From assembly GCF_001541925.1 (NCBI RefSeq), contig NZ_LQMW01000021.1, positions 1-64,000 on the forward strand: a stretch of 64,000 nucleotides of DNA, read 5' to 3'. The notes below the pieces were generated by a model that saw only the letters and a program-made list of their open reading frames with translations, was not told the DNA's origin and made no database searches. This DNA comes from Nitrosopumilus sp. Nsub. GTDB taxonomy: Archaea > Thermoproteota > Nitrososphaeria > Nitrososphaerales > Nitrosopumilaceae. Of the stretch, positions 53,126 to 62,009 are shown piece by piece (position 1 is the first letter of the stretch; every line of letters starts with the position of its first letter). The position numbers and the translations under genes were made by a program.

Positions 53126-54019
53126 ATGCTTACTGTTTTTGGTTCAACAGCCCTAGATACAATTAGAACACCAACTAAAACTCTAAAAAATGTCTTAGGC
53201 GGAGCAGCAACATATGCAGCAATTTCTTCAAGTAATTTTGTAAAAACAGGATTAATTGCAGTTGTAGGAGAAGATTTTTCAAGAAAAAATCATAATATTT
53301 TATCAAAATATCTAGATTTACAAGGATTAACCATTAGCAAAGGTAAAACATTCAGATATGATGGAAAATATGATAATACCTTAAGCACAAGATCTACTTT
53401 AAAAACAGAATTAAACGTGTTAGGAGATTTTAAACCAATTGTACCTGACGAATATAAGAAATCACAATTTGTTTACCTTGCAAATAATGATCCAGAACAA
53501 AATACAAAATTAATTAAAGAATTTGATAATGTGAAATTTTCAATGTGTGATACCATAGATTTTTGGATATCAACAAAAAGAAGTGCAGTAATTAAAATGA
53601 TAAAAAATGTTGATGCAGTTGTAATCAATGATGAAGAAGCAAAGCTGCTAACAAAAGAACATAATTTAATCAAATGTGCAAAAAAAATGAGACAGTGGGG
53701 TGCAAAATACATTATAATTAAAAAAGGTGAACATGGTTCTTTGATGTTTTATGATGATGTTGTTTTTCCTACTGCAGGATTCTCATTAGAGAATGTTGTA
53801 GACCCAACAGGTGCAGGAGATTCATTTGCTGGAGCAATGATTGGATATCTTGCTAGTAAAAAAACAACAAAAATTTCAGAAATTAAAAAGGCTGTGGTAT
53901 ACGGAAATGTTCTTGGATCATTTGCAGTTGAAAGATATGGTTTAGATGGATTACTCAAAATTAAAAATGGCGATATTAAAAAACGTCTAAAATCATATGA
54001 AAAAATGATCCAGTTCTAA
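53126..54019 (+). CDS. PfkB-family carbohydrate/nucleoside kinase
   Basis: 297 residues with the ribokinase-like pattern: GGAATYAAISSSN near 30-45, and the signature DPTGAGDSFAGAMIGYL near the end, holding the catalytic Asp. The substrate (ribose, nucleoside or another sugar) is not clear; ribokinase-like archaeal enzymes often act on nucleosides. It lies 40 bases before the NTP pyrophosphatase gene. Confidence 0.92.
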   Translation: MLTVFGSTALDTIRTPTKTLKNVLGGAATYAAISSSNFVKTGLIAVVGEDFSRKNHNILSKYLDLQGLTISKGKTFRYDGKYDNTLSTRSTLKTELNVLGDFKPIVPDEYKKSQFVYLANNDPEQNTKLIKEFDNVKFSMCDTIDFWISTKRSAVIKMIKNVDAVVINDEEAKLLTKEHNLIKCAKKMRQWGAKYIIIKKGEHGSLMFYDDVVFPTAGFSLENVVDPTGAGDSFAGAMIGYLASKKTTKISEIKKAVVYGNVLGSFAVERYGLDGLLKIKNGDIKKRLKSYEKMIQF

Positions 54020-54058
54020 AAAGACTTAAGTTAAATTATTTTTAAAATTAATAATATC

Positions 54059-54403
54059 TTGTCAGAAAAAAATGAAGATCGATTAGATGAAATTTTCAAA
54101 CTTCAAAAAGGTCTGTCTGAAGTAATGAAATTAGATAGATATCCTAAAGATACTGAAGGTAGAGTATCAGCATTATGTACTGCAATTATGCATGAAGCAG
54201 TCGAATTACAAAGAACTACAAATTGGAAATGGTGGAAAACACCTACTGAATTTAATCAAAATGAGGCTAGAGAAGAATTAATTGACATATGGCATTTTGT
54301 AGTTCAGGCATCATTAGAATTGAAATTAACACCTGATGATATTTTAGATGAATACAAAAGAAAAAACCAAATTAATCATGAAAGACAAAAAAACGGTTAC
54401 TAG
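54059..54403 (+). CDS. All-alpha NTP pyrophosphatase (dimeric dUTPase-like)
   Basis: 114 residues with a TTG start. The metal-binding pattern of the all-alpha NTP-PPase superfamily is present: AIMHEAVELQ, WKWWKT and REELIDIWHFVVQASLEL, close to dimeric dUTPase/MazG-like proteins. The WKWWK motif is typical of the dUTPase-like branch. It would clear dUTP or other unwanted nucleotides. The gene overlaps the end of the MtrA-like gene by four bases. Confidence 0.85.
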   Translation: MSEKNEDRLDEIFKLQKGLSEVMKLDRYPKDTEGRVSALCTAIMHEAVELQRTTNWKWWKTPTEFNQNEAREELIDIWHFVVQASLELKLTPDDILDEYKRKNQINHERQKNGY

Positions 54404-54876
54404 TTTGATTGAATTTTTTTAATAATTAATTGCATATTTGTTTCATTAATCAAATTTACAAGAGTAATTTCTTTTTGAAAATACTGAATTTGGGAATTTG
54501 AAACAGTTAGAATCGGTTCAGGACTAGTTGAATTGATAATTCTGTAATTCTTGTCAACCCCATATTTATGCAATTGAAATAATGAGTGACCTGATTTGTG
54601 ACCCCAAACTTCCTTTCCACATACAATAATTGTTTTAATTTTTTTATTTTGATTAACACATTTTATAATTGAATCAATTCCTTTGTTTTCAGTAAATAAT
54701 CTTCCAGCTATTGCAACATTTTCAATAATTTCAGAGTTTTTTAATTCTTTTAGTAATTTTATACTAGAAAGTGTACAAATACAAATTGATGAATTAGTGT
54801 TACCAATATAGAATTCTTCAGGAATAGGTAGAAGAACCTCACAAAGTTTTCCAATTACGTCACTTAATTTATTCAA
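54400..54876 (-). CDS. MtrA-like protein (methyl-tetrahydromethanopterin:CoM methyltransferase subunit A family)
   Basis: 158 residues. The family pattern is seen in AIAGRLFTENKGIDSIIKC, then IIVCGKEVWGHKSGHSLFQL, with His93 matching the corrinoid-binding His of MtrA. A later stretch (LTVSNSQIQYFQKEITLVNL) fits the end of the soluble domain; no membrane helix is visible. No other Mtr subunit is in the window, and ammonia oxidisers do not make methane, so it must serve another purpose. Its start overlaps the DegT aminotransferase gene by four bases. Confidence 0.75.
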   Translation of the reverse strand: MNKLSDVIGKLCEVLLPIPEEFYIGNTNSSICICTLSSIKLLKELKNSEIIENVAIAGRLFTENKGIDSIIKCVNQNKKIKTIIVCGKEVWGHKSGHSLFQLHKYGVDKNYRIINSTSPEPILTVSNSQIQYFQKEITLVNLINETNMQLIIKKIQSN

Positions 54877-55955
54877 AGTATTTCAAAAATTGATTTAGAA
54901 ATAAATTCAATATTTTTTGTAGTTACTTTAGGATGTATTGGTAAAGAAAGTACTTTTGAAGCAGCCCATTCAGTTATTGGTAATTTTGTTTTAGATTTGT
55001 AAAAGGGGGTTTTGTGAACAGGTGTTGGATAATACGAGGCTGCACCCACTCCTTTTTCATTAAGTTTTTTCAAAAGAGTATTACGTTTTGGTGAAGTAAC
55101 AGTGTAAAGATACCAATTTACTTTTTCATGTTTTCTTTGAATCGGTAAAGTAAGATTTGATTTGGAAAGTAATTCTGTTAAAAGTTCTGCATTTTTTTGT
55201 CTTGCTTTCAAAAATTTTGGTAATTTTTTCATTTGTACTTGTGCAATTGCCGCATTTATTTCAGGTAATCTCAAATTAAGACCAAGGATTCTTGTATCAT
55301 ATCCTTTTACCATTCCGTGATTTCTAATCATCAATAATTTGTCTCGTAATTTTTTGCTGTTTGTAACAATAAATCCTCCTTCACCTGCAGTCATCACTTT
55401 TGCCGGGTACATACTATAGCATCCCATTTCAAAAAATGTTCCCGTATGTTTATTTTTAAAAGTAGATCCAAGTGATTGAGCAGAATCTTCTATTATTGGT
55501 ATATTGTATTTTTTAGCAATCTCAGAAATTTTATCCAAATAAGCCACATTCCCATATAGGTGTACAGGAACAATTGCTTTGGATTTTTTTGTAATTTTTT
55601 TCTCAAGTTGATCTGGATCCATTGTAAAATTATCTTTTAGAATATCGACAAAAACAGGTTTTGCACCAGTAGAAAGTACAGAATTTGCAGTTGCAACAAA
55701 AGTGAATGATGGAATTAAAACTTCATCACCATGTTTGATATCTAAAGCATAAAGTGCTGCTTGTAATGCTGCAGTTCCAGAATTTACAGCAATCGTATAT
55801 TTTGAATTTACAAATGAAGAAACTGATTTTTCAAAATTTTGAACATGTTTTCCGCCTTGATTTGCTGAAGAAGTTAAAGCACTGTTTTTAAGAATAGAAG
55901 TGACTACTGAAATTTCTTCCTTGCCTACAAAAGGAATGTTTATGGGTATTTTCAA
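54873..55955 (-). CDS. DegT/DnrJ/EryC1-family aminotransferase
   Basis: 360 residues. PLP-dependent enzyme for amino-sugar formation, with Asp157 (IIEDSAQSLG), Lys186 (CYSMYPAKVMTAGEGG) and the start PINIPFVGKEEI. Typical products are UDP-amino sugars for glycans. It is followed by the MtrA-like gene with a four-base overlap; the sugar-nucleotide partner genes are not in the window. Confidence 0.93.
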   Translation of the reverse strand: MKIPINIPFVGKEEISVVTSILKNSALTSSANQGGKHVQNFEKSVSSFVNSKYTIAVNSGTAALQAALYALDIKHGDEVLIPSFTFVATANSVLSTGAKPVFVDILKDNFTMDPDQLEKKITKKSKAIVPVHLYGNVAYLDKISEIAKKYNIPIIEDSAQSLGSTFKNKHTGTFFEMGCYSMYPAKVMTAGEGGFIVTNSKKLRDKLLMIRNHGMVKGYDTRILGLNLRLPEINAAIAQVQMKKLPKFLKARQKNAELLTELLSKSNLTLPIQRKHEKVNWYLYTVTSPKRNTLLKKLNEKGVGAASYYPTPVHKTPFYKSKTKLPITEWAASKVLSLPIHPKVTTKNIEFISKSIFEIL

Positions 55956-56022
55956 TAATTTGCCGTAGAATAACTACTCTATAAATCTCGTTTAATAGGT
56001 ATGAATTTTTATATTTCAAAAT

Positions 56023-56601
56023 TTGGCAAATCATAGAATGAAACCACGACATTTAGAAAAAACTGATTCAGGTTACAAAGTCTATTTGTATATTTTCTAT
56101 ATTTGTGGTGCAATTATGGTTTCATCATTAATTTTTGGTGTTTATGCTACAATGTTAGAATGGTTAGAACATGGAACGTATGTAATGGGAGAAGTAATTC
56201 ACAATACAACTATTCCATTTGAAAATTTTGCTAGAGTTTCAACTTGGATATTTTTTTCGACAATAATTGGATGGTACTGTTGTACTAGAATTGGTTGGAG
56301 ACGAACTGCTGGTGACAAAATTGTTGGAACAAGAATGGCTTTACTTCAATTGATGTTACTTGGATTTGCAATAATTTCTTTTTATGAAGTTTTATACAAT
56401 TTTACAGTTTTAAATGCACAAATGACAGCAGGAGTAGTAAATGGAATAGTACCAGATATTGATAAATTGTTAGTAGCTTATCCAGATCCTGATCGTCCAT
56501 GGAACTTGGTTTTTGCAACTAAAGTATTTCTTGCAGCATTCATAATTAGTGCACATGCATTTTATCTAAGTGTAAAACCTAGAAAAAGTTTAGATGAATA
56601 A
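56023..56601 (+). CDS. Four-helix membrane protein of unknown function
   Basis: 192 residues from TTG (or 187 from ATG at 56038). Four membrane helices are visible at about 21-43, 66-85, 105-130 and 165-185, with aromatic-rich loops and a two-Cys motif WYCCTRIGWRR at the end of the second. An outside loop (NGIVPDIDKLLVAYPDPDRP) is conserved-looking. No family recognised. It could be part of a respiratory or copper-enzyme complex, but only by membrane topology. Confidence 0.75.
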   Translation: MANHRMKPRHLEKTDSGYKVYLYIFYICGAIMVSSLIFGVYATMLEWLEHGTYVMGEVIHNTTIPFENFARVSTWIFFSTIIGWYCCTRIGWRRTAGDKIVGTRMALLQLMLLGFAIISFYEVLYNFTVLNAQMTAGVVNGIVPDIDKLLVAYPDPDRPWNLVFATKVFLAAFIISAHAFYLSVKPRKSLDE

Positions 56602-56692
56602 AAATTATAAGAAAAAATCTTATTTTTTGAAAGTATTTCAAAAAAAATCTTGATAAAATTATGTTTTATACTATGAGATACTTTGTAAACTG

Positions 56693-56881
56693 ATGGGATT
56701 ATTTGGATCAAGTAAAAATGATTTGAAATGTAAAAAATGTGGAACAGTATTACTAGATTCTGAAAGATTGAAAAAACACCAAGAAAAAGCCCATAACAAG
56801 AAAAAGGAAAAATGTCGAGCTTGTGGAGCTGAATTTGATTATAGTGAAGAATTAAGAAAACATAAAAAAAATTGTAAATAA
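56693..56881 (+). CDS. Double C2H2 zinc-finger microprotein
   Basis: 62 residues with two fingers: CKKCGTVLLDSERLKKHQEK with His following in AHNKK, and CRACGAEFDYSEELRKHKKN closing with a Cys. The second finger ends C2HC. The high Lys content suggests nucleic-acid binding. It stands alone in a 300-base stretch between larger genes. Confidence 0.75.
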   Translation: MGLFGSSKNDLKCKKCGTVLLDSERLKKHQEKAHNKKKEKCRACGAEFDYSEELRKHKKNCK

Positions 56882-56902
56882 CAATTTTAAAAATTCAATA
56901 AA

Positions 56903-57094
56903 CTAAGATTTTGCCGGTCGCAATAGTGATTTTTCTATTGCTTCTAAATTTGCAATTTGATTTTTAGAATTTAAAGTCAGAACTTGAATCATTTCTGAGC
57001 CTAATTGGACAGATTGTTCAGGTAATGTTTCTAAAAATTTTTCTAATCCTTTTTTATAATTATTGATTAAGTCTAATCCTTCTTCAAGAGTCAC
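56903..57094 (-). CDS. Small helical protein of unknown function
   Basis: 63 residues, all helix-like, starting MTLEEGLDLINNYKKGLE and lacking Cys. Two amphipathic helices are linked near GSEMIQ. It converges on the zinc-finger gene with a 21-base gap. Not recognised; coding supported by composition and clean frame only. Confidence 0.55.
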   Translation of the reverse strand: MTLEEGLDLINNYKKGLEKFLETLPEQSVQLGSEMIQVLTLNSKNQIANLEAIEKSLLRPAKS

Positions 57095-57187
57095 AAGAAT
57101 AATAGAATTTACCTATATTCAAATATTCTATTTATCAAAATTATTTTAAATAACTTTATAGGCTTAGATTTTAAAAGTTGTTTTGAT

Positions 57188-58234
57188 TTGGATATAATTG
57201 AAAAAGTAGATTTAATTGAAAAACCTCCTACTGAAGAGGTTGTAACACGTGAAGAATTAATTGAATTATTTAAAACGAATTCATCTCCAAATCATTACAT
57301 TGGTTTAGAAATTTCTGGATTTTTACATTTAGGTAGTTTGATCAGTACAGGTTTTAAAATAAATGATTTTGTGAAAGCAGGAGTTAATTGCAAAATTTTT
57401 CTTGCAGATTGGCACACTTTAATCAATGATAAATTAGGAGGAGATTGGGACACAATTTCTAAGGTTTCAAAATACTATCAAGATGCTTTCAAACTCGTTT
57501 GTCCAAATGCAGAAATTGTTTTAGGTTCTAAATTGTATGAAGAAAAAACAGAGTATTGGGCTGAACTTGTAAAATTTACAAAACATATGTCAATCGCTAG
57601 AACAATGCGAACATTAACGATAATGGGTCGTTCTGAAGATGATAACAAAATAGATGTAGCTAAATTACTTTATCCAGCAATGCAAGCAGTTGATATTCAT
57701 TCTTTAGATGTTGATATTGCACATGCAGGAATGGATCAAAGAAAAATTCACATGTTAGTAAGAGAGATTTTTCCTAAAATGAAATGGAAAGTTCCAGTTT
57801 CTGTTCATCATAAATTATTACCAGGACTCTCAAAACCAGCTGATACTGAGAATTCCCAAGTTTTAGGAAAAATGAGCAAATCAGACCCAAACTCAGGCAT
57901 ATTTATTCACAATACCGACAATGAAATTAAGAAAAAGATTAGCAAATCTTGGTGTGAAGAACAAAATGTTGAAAGTAATCCAGTATTAGAAATTGCAAAA
58001 AATGTAATTTTTCATGAATTTAATGAAATGAATGTTGAAAGACCAGAAAAATACGGTGGTAATGTTTCATATTCTAATTACGATGAGCTACATTCAGATT
58101 TTGCAGAAAATAAACTACATCCAGGAGATTTAAAACAAACTGTTGGGAACTATCTAGTTAAAGTGGTTAGTCCTATAAGAGAAAAATTAAATCTTAGTGA
58201 AGAGATTTCCGAAGCTATCAAGAAGAGTTTCTAA
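57188..58234 (+). CDS. tyrS: Tyrosyl-tRNA synthetase
   Basis: 348 residues, archaeal type. The HIGH-equivalent is HLGS at 47-50, the KMSKS loop is GKMSKSDPN, and the tyrosine pocket includes HAGMDQRKIHMLVRE. The start is TTG at 57188. It ends four bases past the start of the convergent cobJ stop codon overlap. Confidence 0.95.
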   Translation: MDIIEKVDLIEKPPTEEVVTREELIELFKTNSSPNHYIGLEISGFLHLGSLISTGFKINDFVKAGVNCKIFLADWHTLINDKLGGDWDTISKVSKYYQDAFKLVCPNAEIVLGSKLYEEKTEYWAELVKFTKHMSIARTMRTLTIMGRSEDDNKIDVAKLLYPAMQAVDIHSLDVDIAHAGMDQRKIHMLVREIFPKMKWKVPVSVHHKLLPGLSKPADTENSQVLGKMSKSDPNSGIFIHNTDNEIKKKISKSWCEEQNVESNPVLEIAKNVIFHEFNEMNVERPEKYGGNVSYSNYDELHSDFAENKLHPGDLKQTVGNYLVKVVSPIREKLNLSEEISEAIKKSF

Positions 58235-59025
58235 ACTTTTAGATTAGGATTAGTTTGTTCATGTAAATTATATTTTGATTTGTATCCTCTTGGATTGATC
58301 ATTAAATCTTTGTAGGTATATGTTGATGAATTACCAATTATCACAGTACTTGTCATACCCAACTCTTCATCAAAATTAAGTAAATTTTCTAAATCAGTCA
58401 TAACAATTGCTTCAGATTCTCTATACGCACTTTTAATAATTGCAACAGGAGTTGTAGGTTTCCTATGTTTTAGTAAGATTTTTTGTGTATCTTGTAATTG
58501 ATGAATCCTTTTCTTACTTTTAGGGTTATAGATTACTAGTACAAAATCACCTTGAGCAGCTGATTCTACACGTTTTTGAATTATCTCCCAAGGTACCATA
58601 AGATCACTCATACTAACAACAGCAAAATCAGTCATTAATGGTGAGCCAACAATCGATGCGCATGAATTCAAAGCTGATACTCCAGGAATAATTTCTACTT
58701 TAAGTTCATCAGAGGGAACCCAACCTGTTGCTGCAAGAGTTTCATAAATCAATCCAGCCATTCCATAAATTCCAGGATCTCCACTAGATACTAAAGAAAC
58801 AATTTTTCCAGATTTTGCAAGATCAATACACTGATGTGCTCTTTCAACTTCTTGAGTCATAGCATATCGGTGAATAGTTTTACCTCCTATGAGATCTTGA
58901 ACTAAATTTACATAAGTTTCATATCCAACAATAGTATCACTTTCAGAAATTACTTCTTTTGCTCGAAATGTCATATGATCATGGTGTCCAGGACCAACAC
59001 CAACAATGTAGAGTTTTCCAGTCAA
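58231..59025 (-). CDS. cobJ: Precorrin-3B C17-methyltransferase
   Basis: The SAM-dependent tetrapyrrole methylase fold protein (264 residues) acts in cobalamin ring contraction. It shows LYIVGVGPGHHDHMTFRAKE, SSGDPGIYGMAGLIYE and VEIIPGVSALNSCASIVG. Together with BluB it shows the organism makes its own B12. Neighbours are unrelated (tyrS and a surface protein), so the pathway genes are scattered. Confidence 0.93.
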   Translation of the reverse strand: MTGKLYIVGVGPGHHDHMTFRAKEVISESDTIVGYETYVNLVQDLIGGKTIHRYAMTQEVERAHQCIDLAKSGKIVSLVSSGDPGIYGMAGLIYETLAATGWVPSDELKVEIIPGVSALNSCASIVGSPLMTDFAVVSMSDLMVPWEIIQKRVESAAQGDFVLVIYNPKSKKRIHQLQDTQKILLKHRKPTTPVAIIKSAYRESEAIVMTDLENLLNFDEELGMTSTVIIGNSSTYTYKDLMINPRGYKSKYNLHEQTNPNLKV

Positions 59026-59072
59026 TTAAAAATAATTTTTTTCTCAACTAATTTATCCGTTTAGCGATACTT

Positions 59073-60533
59073 TTATTGAAATGGATCAACTATTGGAGAA
59101 TTAATTACGTATTCACTATTTGATGGACGTGCAATACTAACTGTAATTAGATCATTATCTCTAAATGAATCAATATCAGATTTTGTTTGCAAAATTTGTG
59201 CAGATTTAGAATCATGCCATTCTACAAGATATATTTTTGATATCGGATTATAATTTTCTTCAGATGAAGAAAAGTTGAAAATTTCTGGTTGAAAATCTAA
59301 CGAACCAGATCCTTTAATTCCATTTTTGAATTGATACTGATCAATTATAGATGAATGGGTCAAGAGATCTGAAATTGATTGAGAATGTGTAACACCCATT
59401 AATTTTGATGGTCCAATAGGAGATACATCAGTAATGATATAGTAAATTGTTTTTCCATCTAAATCCCAGCTTCTATGTGCAACAAAAGTTACAATCATTT
59501 CATTTTCATTAATATCAGTAATTTGACCTCCTGAAAATGACATTTTGTTACTAATTTGTTTGTCAGAACGTTCAGTCATTTGATTACTTGACCATTTTAT
59601 TTGAGGAGTATTTACTACTACATTTGTTTCATTGAATTTAATTCTGCCTGATTTTTCAGCGTCTATAATATCTGAAGCTGATTCAAAAACAATTTCTTTT
59701 TGACCTGGCTTCCATGTAACTTCAGTTATTGTTGCTAATGGGGAATAATCTGATTGTTCTGGAGTATTGAAAAAAATTTCATTCTGAAATCCAAAAAATC
59801 CATCTCCTTTAATTCCATTCTTAAAAAGAAAAATTTTTTGTAAATTATTTTCTGGGATATTTTCAAGTGATTTTGATAATTGAATACTATATTCTTGTTT
59901 TTCTGAAATTGTATTTACATAATCTTTAGTACTCGCATCAGTAATTATGTAAAGAATTTCATTTCCATTGTGCATTCCTTTATGCATTGGAATTTCTACA
60001 GGAATACTAGCTCGTGAAAGTAGTAATGAGGGTTCTTCTTTTTGAAATTCAAATTTTTGTTCAAGTACTTGAGTTGGTTGTCCTCTAATCCAACCATCAA
60101 CACTAACAGTTGTAGTAAATTCTTTTGAATTAGTTGAATGTAATGCAACTCCTGCACCTGTAAATTCAATTGAACCTGATTTTTTTTCAGGATTAATTAC
60201 AGATTTTCCATAAATTGTATTTTCATTAATAGTCCATGTATCTTGTCCTTTCACATCATTTTGATTAATTTCGTGTAAAACAACAACATTAACTAATTCA
60301 CTTGAAGTAAATGTCATTGAACCATCATAAATTGTACCTTCATTTGGAGACAAAACAAGAGCTAATTGATTATTCTCATAACCTAATCCAGGATCTTGAG
60401 AAGATGTGATTGTTTGAGTAAAATGAACTTTTTTTGTAGATCCTGCATCAACATATTGATCTGAAAAAGTTGAAACTGAAATAATTCCAGTAACAAAAAT
60501 TCCAATTATTAAAACGATGATAATTTTTTTCAA
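59073..60533 (-). CDS. Secreted beta-rich protein of unknown function with internal repeat
   Basis: 486 residues with a signal peptide at about 1-30. Two similar halves are visible: the stretches YQFKNGIKGSGSLDFQPEIF and LFKNGIKGDGFFGFQNEIFF mark the same place in each, and ILYIITDAS and IYYIITDVS precede them. It is therefore an internal duplication. No C-terminal anchor is visible, so it may be released or bound to the S-layer. No enzyme motif is seen. Confidence 0.8.
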   Translation of the reverse strand: MKKIIIVLIIGIFVTGIISVSTFSDQYVDAGSTKKVHFTQTITSSQDPGLGYENNQLALVLSPNEGTIYDGSMTFTSSELVNVVVLHEINQNDVKGQDTWTINENTIYGKSVINPEKKSGSIEFTGAGVALHSTNSKEFTTTVSVDGWIRGQPTQVLEQKFEFQKEEPSLLLSRASIPVEIPMHKGMHNGNEILYIITDASTKDYVNTISEKQEYSIQLSKSLENIPENNLQKIFLFKNGIKGDGFFGFQNEIFFNTPEQSDYSPLATITEVTWKPGQKEIVFESASDIIDAEKSGRIKFNETNVVVNTPQIKWSSNQMTERSDKQISNKMSFSGGQITDINENEMIVTFVAHRSWDLDGKTIYYIITDVSPIGPSKLMGVTHSQSISDLLTHSSIIDQYQFKNGIKGSGSLDFQPEIFNFSSSEENYNPISKIYLVEWHDSKSAQILQTKSDIDSFRDNDLITVSIARPSNSEYVINSPIVDPFQ

Positions 60534-60570
60534 TAATTTTGACTGATTTTATTACTTTAAATTATTTGTC

Positions 60571-61974
60571 TTAATTGATTTTGTCTAGTGTAAATGCATC
60601 ATGTATTGCACGTACAGCAGACTTTGTATCAGAATTTTTTACTACCAATGCAAGATTAAGTTCTGATGAACCCTGTGTAATCATAGATACGTTGACTTTA
60701 TTTTTCTCAATTGCTGCAAAAACTTTAGATGCAACACCAATTGTTCCTCGCATTCCTGAACCAATTAACGCAATTATTGAAACTCCCGTAGTAACTTCTA
60801 ATTTTTTAATGATTTTACCTAATAGATCCATCTCCAATACACTAACGGCCTTATCAAGATCAGTATTTTTTACTACAATTGTTATACTTGATTCAGAAGG
60901 ATTTTGAGAAATCATCATTACATTAATTCCAGCTTTTGCCAAAGTTGCAAATATTTTAGCTGCAGTTCCTGGTGTTCCGATCATACTTCCACCTTGAATA
61001 TCAATTAATCCATTATTACGAATATTACTAACACATTTTACAGTATTTTTTACAGATGCAGAAGGTGAAGAAGTAACTAAAGTTCCTTCATTTTTTACAT
61101 TTAATGAATTTCTAATTTTCATTGGTATTTTTTTTGCCAATAGAGGTTCAAATGTTCGTGGATGAATTTGTTTTGCACCAAACAAAGCCATTTCAATTGC
61201 TTCAGTGTAAGAAACTTCTTTGAGTAATTTTGCATTTTTCACAATTTTGGGATCTGCAGTCATTAATCCATCAACATCACTCATTAACCAAATTTCATCA
61301 GCTTTTATACAAGAACCGATTATTGTTGCAGAATAATCAGAGCCACCTCTACCAAATGTTGTTGTATGTCCGTGTTGATCTGCGCCTGAAAATCCACCTA
61401 TTACAGGAATAGTTTTTTTAGAAAATAATGTATCAATGTTTTTTGAAACTCTTAATCTGGTTGTATCCATAAGTGGTTTTGATTCACTAAAATTAGAATC
61501 AGTAACGATTCCTATCTCTTTACCAGTTTGTGGAATAGATTTTTTTCCTAAATCATTTATTGTAGCTGCAAGTAATTTTCCAGAAAATCTTTCTCCAAAT
61601 GAAATTAAATAATCCATTGATCTGGATGTTACTTCTCCTAACAAAACTAAACCATCTATTAGTGCAAGAAGTTCTTTAAAATCATCATTTAACTTAATTA
61701 ATAATTTTTTTTGAATGTTAGATTTTTTGATTATTTGTTTTGCTAATTGTTTATGTCTATTGGTGATTTTTGATGCAAGTTGTTCTGCCTTAGATTTATT
61801 TTCTTTTTTGATAGATTCAGATATTTCTATTAGATCATCAGTTGTTCCACTTGTTGCTGAACAAACTATTGCAAGTTGATGTTTTTTGGATAATGATATT
61901 ACATGTTTAGCTACTGATTGAATATCTTTTGTATTAGATATTGATGTCCCACCGTATTTTAAAACAAGTTTCAT
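60571..61974 (-). CDS. lysC: Aspartate kinase
   Basis: 467 residues. The catalytic domain starts KYGGTSISN and holds GFSGADQHGHTTTFGRGGSD; two ACT domains follow from about 320 (IDIQGGSMIGTPGTAAKIFA and GMRGTIGVASKVFAAIEK). It phosphorylates aspartate for Lys, Thr and Met synthesis, with feedback through ACT domains. It stands without other pathway genes here. Confidence 0.96.
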   Translation of the reverse strand: MKLVLKYGGTSISNTKDIQSVAKHVISLSKKHQLAIVCSATSGTTDDLIEISESIKKENKSKAEQLASKITNRHKQLAKQIIKKSNIQKKLLIKLNDDFKELLALIDGLVLLGEVTSRSMDYLISFGERFSGKLLAATINDLGKKSIPQTGKEIGIVTDSNFSESKPLMDTTRLRVSKNIDTLFSKKTIPVIGGFSGADQHGHTTTFGRGGSDYSATIIGSCIKADEIWLMSDVDGLMTADPKIVKNAKLLKEVSYTEAIEMALFGAKQIHPRTFEPLLAKKIPMKIRNSLNVKNEGTLVTSSPSASVKNTVKCVSNIRNNGLIDIQGGSMIGTPGTAAKIFATLAKAGINVMMISQNPSESSITIVVKNTDLDKAVSVLEMDLLGKIIKKLEVTTGVSIIALIGSGMRGTIGVASKVFAAIEKNKVNVSMITQGSSELNLALVVKNSDTKSAVRAIHDAFTLDKIN

Positions 61975-62009
61975 GTTAAACTATCTGAATTATTCAATGT
62001 TTAAATGCT

